Shown one piece after another: positions 45,201-54,200 of a stretch of 64,000 nucleotides of DNA. The notes beneath the pieces are model-generated. The model was not told where the DNA came from, did not search any database, and saw only the letters and a program-made list of their open reading frames with translations. Numbering within the stretch: the first letter of the stretch is position 1; the number at the start of each line of letters is the position of its first letter. A program made the translations under genes and the position numbers. The stretch comes from Schistosoma mansoni (Eukaryota > Platyhelminthes > Trematoda > Strigeidida > Schistosomatidae): NCBI RefSeq assembly GCF_000237925.1, contig NC_031500.1, positions 6,817,254 through 6,881,253 on the forward strand. The letters run 5' to 3'.

Positions 45201-48200
45201 GTTATCCCTTCATTAAAGTAAGTGATTATACAGGATCTCATATAATTTTGTTCATTGCTTTGATTGGAGATACTTTTGCTGACAAATATTTTTGCGTCGG
45301 TATTTTTACATAGTTAGTATCTGGTTGTAACTTTACTCAGAACAGTAAGAGATTTCGAAGTTAGAGAAAGTTTAAGAAAATGTAGACTTATTCTTCACGG
45401 ATTGGCTTTCAGTTTTCACATAGTATCTCTAAGTTTTGACTTCAATTATCTTTGGGGTGTTGTTGTTCTTCCAGTTTTTGTCGATCAAATTATTTTGTTT
45501 ATTTCAAACTGTTTACCTTAACTACGCCAATTAATGTATGGTTTCATAGTATACAAGAAGTATTTTGACGACTTTAGTCTTCGAACACTTTCAATCGCAC
45601 TTCATCCACTTGGTGCATAAAAACTGGTCATCGCTAAAACATTGAGGCACGTAAGTGACGAGGGGCCCAAGCATGACTTCATTAGATTTTCTAATTTGTT
45701 TTATTTTGTTACATTGAAACAGTCACACAAAAAGCCCGTATCTGAATAAATCACGATAAACTTAGCATAATAAACAAGCAATTAGAAATTAGAAGTCGAA
45801 CTGCCAAGTTCTATAGTCACTTCATAACCCTAAAGTAGCATGACTAGATATAGTTCACAGTCAGTCAGCTACAGCGTAGGAACAGGCACATACATGCATC
45901 GGTCCACGTTGTCACACCTCATGAGTACAACGAAACGAACACTGAATTTATAGAAGTAGTTGCTTCAATGGTAGTAATATACAAAAGAAAGATTGTATAT
46001 AAGGATATAGTACAGGAAGAAAGAATTAGTTGGTAGAAAGAAAGGTTTAAAGAAATTTTAATCTCACAGTTTAAGGGAAGACAGAGAGCGTATACACCTA
46101 CGCCATTGTTATCGATTTTGAACCATATCACACTGAATCTCTAACCATTGGTTACAATAGTCATGCGGACTCCGACCAAGTAGTCTGCATCTGCAAACAT
46201 GGCTCAGACTAGAAGTTAGTTACTTCAATGACTGACGCCACGTTTTGGTTTGACCGCCTCTAACTTTTTTTCCATCCGTCTCCAACACTGGTCAGCATTG
46301 CACGCCGCGGTAATCTGTGGTCAGGTATGCGTAATACGTGGCCCAACCATCTCAGTCGATGAAGATTCATGACCTCATCAACTGATTTACCATCATTCCC
46401 TAATACCCTGCGTCTAACCTTATTATTACTTACCCGGTGATCCCAGCAGATCCGGACATTTCTGGGATGTCTGTGATCAAATACTAATAACTTACAAGTA
46501 TCCTCTACCCTTAATGGCCACGTTTTGCAGCCGTAAAGTAGAACAGAATGAACTAACGCACAGTATACTCGTCCTTTGATTTATAGACGGATATCTCGTC
46601 TTCGCCATAGGTGGCCCAAGTTAGCAAAAGCTAAACGAGCATTTCAAATCCGTGCAGAGATTTCGTCAGACAGTAACCCATTGGGGCTGATCATACTTCC
46701 AAGATAAGTGATGTTGTCGATGCGTCCGACTACTCCACTCCCTATCCTTAGTTTAGGTGTTGACTCAGGCCAGCAACAGTTTGCGTCTAGAGGAGGAGGA
46801 TCACATCCCAAACATCCTGACATTGTTGCTCAGTGCTACCAAAAGACTCTGCATTTTATTGGTGTCTCTGTCAAACAAGACTATCATCTGCGTATTCTAA
46901 GTAGATTAGTGGACCCCTGGTAGGAAATCAATTCCTGAAAATTCAGTCGAAGGGAGTGTTATTTCCAGCAATAGGTCTATAATGAGGTTAAACAAAAATG
47001 GGGATAGTGGACAACCTTGCCGGACACCACTTGAGGTTGTAAAATCAGACGACAGTTTGCCATAAGCTCTCACTCGACTGGTAGTGTTCGAGTAAAGAGC
47101 CTTCACAAGGTTTATGTACTCTGAGGTACACATTCCAATGACAGTTTATTATATTTATTTATACACATAAATATTGATAAGAACGGGTACCAGATGAATA
47201 TGCGCCTCACAAATCAAATAAGATTTGTGTGAGGGCTGTGATACTGCTCAGGTGCCCAAACTGAAGCAGGTGGTTTTCTTAGGGGGGCACACCCGGAGCC
47301 TTCGACCTAAAGGTCTGATCCACAAGGCAGCGGAGCATCGTGAGGCAATGCATTCCCATGGTAGCCGGTGACCAACAATTGGTTCATAGGCCATTTGTCC
47401 CTTCAGGATACTGGAGCCCATGTGTACCATTGGTTTGGAATCAGGGTTTTCCAACTCACCTAGGTGGACTTTCCGTGTCCACCAACCCGGTTAAATCGCC
47501 AGACATTCGCTTTTCGTTCTCTCAATTCCGTAAACAACACCCGTGGTACGAGAAGGCAGTGATTAGGACTTCCCTGACAGAGGCTATATTTCAATGACAG
47601 ACACTTCCACAGAACCCCTTGGTCTACAGAGTCAAATGCTGCTTTTAAGTTAAGAGAATCTATCATTGTCGGACGCCGATAAGCATGCCTGTGCTCTAAA
47701 ACCTGACTAATAGTGAATATGTGGTCGATGCAGCCACGACCAGGTTTGAAACCAGCCTGATTTTCTTGTCTTTGCAGTTCACGAGTCTTAGTTAGGCGCC
47801 CGATAATTATTGAGGCAAGTATTTTAGATGCTATATTAGTCAACTAATCCCTTTATGGTTATCACGGGATGTTGACCCCTTTTTATATATTGGGACAATC
47901 AGTGATTGTGACCAGTCGTATGGGATTACATCCAACTCCCAGATTTAAAATAAAATATTAGTCAACCTAATCATTAAAATTGTACCACCATCCTTAATGA
48001 CCTTTGGAGTCAATCCATCTGGACCAGCTGCTCTTCCTCGTCTCAGATTAGCTATAGCCTTGTTTTCGTTCTTCATCGTGTTCAGGACCTAATGAGATGA
48101 GTTAACGAGATTCCATCAGTGCAATAGACTTAGTAGAAATCCATTGGATTTTCGTAACCCTTTGGTTTAAATCGCCAATAGATGTCACTGCTGTTTCTAC

Positions 48201-51200
48201 AGCTGTTCTTATATCTTTCCAAGCAACATCTGGGTCAGCCTCGTCTTCAGAACTACCTAACTGTGACCTCAGTTATTCCTGGAATCTACTTTTAGTTCTC
48301 TCGTCACTGAGTTCAATTCTAATGGGTCTTAATATAGTTTTTCTGCGTCCAATGAGGCGCAAGCAAATGCATGCTCGTATTAGAGCATGATCGGAGTCCA
48401 AACAGGTATTCCAGAACGAGCGATAGTCTTCTATCGAGCCTCTCCAACGATGACTGATGGCAATATAGTCTATTTGAGTCCATCGTTGGTTTGGTGCAGT
48501 GGGTCGCCATGTTAGACGATGTTTCTCCTTATGCTTAAAATTGGTGCTTGCTAAAAATAAACGACTGTGAACACAGTTGCAGCAGAAGACGATCACCATT
48601 ATCTGTTTGCTGAGCTGGAATACTAAAATACCCACTTAAATGTCTTTCTGTCTAGTTTAAACTACCTAATTGGACCTTAAAGTCACCTGCTACATGTACT
48701 ATGTCTGAGCGTTTAGCTTCATGAAAAAATTCAGAAAACTTTCTGTAAAAGTCATCTTTCACTTCATCCGGGCTGAAGTCAGTGGGAGCTTAGGCAGAAA
48801 CGTCGATAAGGCAACGATGTGTGTCCCTATGTTTTCGGGTTCTTATGGAGCCGTTTAATCGAAGAGCACATAGGCAACTGTTAACAAGGATCCATCCTAA
48901 TAGTGCTTGTTCTGCCCTCATACTTAGTACTATGCCTACACCTGCCAGTCCACGAGAACTAGCCATCGGGTCGCCCGATAAACAGAGGGTGTATCTCGTC
49001 ATCCCTCGGTTTTGGCGAGGTGAGGTCAAGTGAATGACCACACTAGGATCCTGTATGCATGTTTCGGAGACACAGCATACATCAATGGCGTGAGATTCTA
49101 GGGTTTTAGCCAAGTAGGCCCGATGGCCGGTTTGACATGCGTACGTTGAAGGCTCCAATGTGTAGTTTGGAGCAAGGTTTAAGTAGACCTGAGACAATGT
49201 TTCGCGCACTAGAATTGTTGGACATAGGGACAGTTGAGGAGAAATCCAAAAGAGGAAGCTTAGAGTTGAGATTCAACGTACGAAGAATAATAGGAATTGA
49301 AGAAGGAGATTGATTATGAATACAGTGATCCTGAGTGCTGTTAGAGTTATGAGGGCGGTTATCACTTCCTGGTTGCCCACACCGTGGAAGTTAGTGGAGT
49401 CAGAGCTTAAGTAGTATTCATCAGGACTTCCCATAACGCCAATCGTCACTTGACTTTACCACAGACGTCCGTCTAAAAATCGTGCTTTCTGATAACTTCT
49501 CAGTGATTAATCTCGTACTAGGAGATTCACCCATCGACTTACAGAAGCATATAAGATATGTCTATTTGGTGAGAACGGTAACGAAATCCAGTATTTTGAA
49601 TGGCCTATGGAAGTAGAGGACATATGTAAGTATCAAGTATTTTAATGTAGGTGCCCTCAAAGTAGTGTTCACTGATGAACCACTGAGTAATATTAAGGTT
49701 GAGAGCAATGTAGCAGGCAAAATGGACGAATCCACCAATAAAACTGTAAACCTTCGTCAGCCGAAACGAATATAACATGCATTATGATGCCTTTTAAACG
49801 GCTTTTATGACTTTTCAAGTAGTTAGATAATTTCTTGACCAAACATCTTGAGATTCACATGTATCGTCCTTTTTTGTGTCACGTGTTTTCATAACTATTA
49901 TCGTTGTAATACTAATGAGTAGTATGTGTTTACTAACCATGAATTTTCATTGTTTTATTTTTTTATTAGTCTTTCTGGATGGATGAGTGACAGTATACTG
50001 AATGATGCACGAGATTTACTGCAGGTAATTGTCAAGATATTTATTCAAAAAACTTTCATTGTCATTGCTACGAAAAATGTAATATTTCTTTCAACATATA
50101 AATTCAGATCAGTTCCATACGGAGCTGGTATTCATCCTGGCATTGAATTGGCTAGTATATTATCGGGAATCTTTGACTCTCAAGAATGGAAATTATAAAG
50201 TTCGATGTAGATTTCACGAGCTACTGGAATTTCACAAAGAACTTTGAAGGATGAGTTGATAATGAATGCATTGGATACGAAGCTAGGGTGAACTGCTAGT
50301 TCGGCATTGTGAGGATGAAGCAAAAGTCGATATTCTTTTTCATATTCTTTTATAATTACGCGTAGGTTACCGTGAGATGTTTCAGCTTCTAGAGGGAACA
50401 CTTGAAGGAAAGAATACTGTATCCTGTACACTTACCGTTTAGTTGTTGAAGTTTCATAATATGTGGAGCAGCTGTCCAGATAATTCGAGAGAATTGTTAC
50501 GTAAGTTGCAGTTACCTAAGAGACTTTTGCCTAGTCATTGAGCTGTGAGTGATAAGGTGATGAACACTTTTGGTTGACTGCGGGCCACCGACAGAAGCCT
50601 TAGAAGTGTAACCATGTGAATTTCTACTGGTGTCCAACAGTCCAATATATACCAAAAGTCTTCACCAATTGCTGAAATATTCTTTTGGTGAATGATAGCA
50701 CTACTCACACAATTTTTGTCCATTATAAGTAAGCATCCACAATTTGTGGTTAGGTAATCGCATTTATCAGGCTGACGAACATAAATATATAAGGTGGACT
50801 TAAGGAATGAACTATAAATCTTAAGAGGGTACGTTCAAATAACTTCAACAGTCACAAAAGACTGATACTTCGGAACCGTTTGTTTGAATCGATTAGGGGA
50901 ACGTTTATTGTAATGTTACACTAATGTTTACATATCGCAAACTAATTCTCTGTATGTGTTCATAATAAGTTTCCTTATTTGACCGCTTGGGGTCGTTTAT
51001 GAAGTACAATGTCCATAGCTAGTATTTTTTCATCTAATTGACTTAATGGTTCAAAGGTTATTTTTAATGTCTACACCGATATCTCTAGATATTTCCGCTC
51101 CTAAATGCTGAAAGCTGTCAATTGGAAAATACAGACAAAACTACTGGCTAGAGGAGTAGTTTATTACGCTATAAAATAACACACAAATATTAACACAAAA

Positions 51201-54200
51201 ACATGACAAAATGTCATAGGCTATCGGAGAAAATCAGTTTTTAGGTCACTAACTATCCAATAATTTAAGACCTGACTGTTGGGCTTAATTGCAAACCATC
51301 ATATAGGAATGGTCTGGTGACTATTTGCATACGAACTTTAATATTATCTAAAACGACAATAAAACTTCCCAATAAAACTTTATAGTTTAGAGAGGATAAC
51401 ATGAACGACACATGGATTTCTTTTGTTAATGTTTCAACTGTCCCTACGATATTGGACAGTATAGGAATGTTAAACAGTGTTTCATTGTATTCAGTTGGTT
51501 TTATGTGTATCACAGTAATTAACAGGCTGATGTTTTAACCAATAAGTACTGAGTTTAAATTTCATTGAAAAGGAATTAATGTGATTGTACATTCATCAGA
51601 TGAATCGCATTATATCCGGTACCAAGTGATGTTAAAGTGTTTTTTTACTATTATCTTCATTATATTTCGACCGAAGGAAGTTTGGGACTAACTTGCTGAA
51701 ATCATGTGTAAGATTGGTGTAAACCACGACTAATGTGTAACTTAAATTTGACGATTGGTTTGGATAATTCAACAAAAAGACTAAATTTATCAGAACTGTG
51801 TAATACACAAGAGCAATGCATTTCGAACAATCTGATCATACATATACTTGTTTTAGTAACATTTTAATGCCGGTAATTGAAATTCTTGACGATTATATTG
51901 ATAAAAAATAAGGGTTATGATTATAAATATTTATTAATAAGTAATTGATTAATCTGTAAATAAAAATGTGTGTTCATGTAATTGGGTGCACACTTATTAT
52001 TGCCTATATGAATTGTTTAATTGATCGTAAACAATGCATTGTTAATCTAATTAGTTAAAAATCTACTTAGAATAGACAGTTCTGATTTGATGTCGAAAAC
52101 TGTATATTCACATTTGAATTTTATTGTAATTCTCTCAGATTGTTCACATCAATTCTATTCGAACACCAATACTGGTTGTTAATAAATATTGAAATGAAAA
52201 GAGAAGTCATTTCCTATTTTTTATTGACCATTTATTGAATTAGTTAGACACATAAACATTGGTACAAAGAGGCACCAAATATATGTGCACCACACTTCGT
52301 CATTTGATTTGTGTGAGGGCTGCAATACTGCCCGGACGCCCAAACAGAAGCAGGTGGTTCTCTTAGGGGCTACGCATGGAGTATTTTATATATTTTATTT
52401 GAACACATAAATATTGGTACAAGTGGGCACCAGATATATATGCGCCACACAAATCTCATTTGATTTGTGTGGGGGCTGTGATACTGCCCAAACTGAAGCA
52501 GGTCGTTTTCATTAGGGGACCACATCCGGAGCCTTTGACCTAAAGGTCTGATCCACAAGGCAGTGGAGCAACGTAAGGAGATGCAGTTCCATGGTAGCCG
52601 GTGACTAACGATTGATTCATTCGCCATTTGTCCCTTCAGGATACTGGGGCCCATGTGCACCATTGGTTTGAAATGAGGGTTTTCCAAATCCCCTAGGTAG
52701 ACCCTCCGTGTCCACCGACCAGGTTAAAGCGCCGGACACACGCTTTCCGTTCTCTCAATTTTGTAAACAACAGTAATGCCACGAAAAGGCAGTGAGTAGG
52801 GTTTCTCTGGCAGTGGCTGTATATACGCGTGACCATGTGAGAGCGTCTCAAGAGGAAGCAAACTATCCCCACCCTTGATCTAACCAGGGCATCTGGGGGT
52901 TTTATTGACCATGTGGAAACGAAACTTAATTTGTTCAATCGATTTCATTAATTATTTTAATGAGAGAAAATCGGTAAAAATCACTTGCATATAATTTCTT
53001 TGCAAATTAAAAAAAACCCAGTCATTTCATCCTAATGAAACTAAAAAAAGTGGTTATAACGGCAAGCTTCTTGTCAATAAACGTAGATTTCTAATTACAC
53101 TAGTGATTATTAAACCTGAAAAACAATGAACATACAAGTTTACATGAAGATAATTATTCTCCGTCCAGCTAGTTTAATGAATTATTCTAATGCATCATTT
53201 CACCATTGGATTTAGGTTTGTAAACATTGTAGTAGATGTTTAGAAATGCAAATAAATAACCATGATAACTCAATGTACACAGTAAATTTAATTGATGCTA
53301 GACGTTTAGTGAGTCTAATATTACTGAATGATTGAACAGTTTACACTTTCATTAAAGGAAATTTAACGAAGGCACTTTATCTGTAGGTTATTTTTGCAAA
53401 AAATTATCTTTAATAAAATAGATGACTTTTGAATTATTGAGCAAAAATTATCTACACTAATCCAAATACTGTAATCTCAAGTGGTAATCTGTCAGTCAGT
53501 CAGTCACAACGTAGAACTTCGTACGTACGTACATCTGTTCGAGTTGCCATACCACATTAGCATAATAATCTGTAATCAAGTAAAAAAAAGGTGGTGCTTA
53601 ATCTCACAAAGTCATCAACGTCAAGATGGTATTGAATAAGAAATTATTCATCTCAAAGAAAAAAGTCATTTATCGTACAGGGGTTTTATAGGTGATCCTA
53701 AAGAAAGCCTTTTTCTGTCTCTTTGTTCTGAGTCCACATAGATTCCTTATGGATATTACATCTCTCAATGATTGTATACCTTATGGTGAATTGTTTTCCG
53801 TATTCATCTCGTAATAATGTTAAAATGAGTGGAAGTTGTCAGTCAAACAATAAAATTAGTATAAGACGTTCTCCCCCAAAATTTGTCCCATTAATTTTCT
53901 GTAATTACACTACATGTCATATTATTGGAACCAGGAGACTAAGGACGTGGTTTCCAACCAATGAATAATTAAAAGATTGCATTACACTGATAGACGATGC
54001 CTATGCATTTCCACTTAGTGACACACGTCGTAAAGTCCCTTAGGGTTCACATCTTCGTCCATATTATTATCCCTGTCATTACACTCTTCCCAGTTAGTCG
54101 AAAACACACCATCAACTACTTGATAAATTGGGGTTGTATCCGAATTCACGTTCATTAGATGATTGTGATGATTAACGGCTTCGTTTCTTGTCATTTCATC

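Noticed and set aside
50108-50198. Exon encoding YGAGIHPGIELASILSGI as the AKTIP C-terminus
   Set aside because: The reading frame does not fit the phase of the preceding exon, whereas the exon at 57,003 fits in phase and resembles the AKTIP tail.
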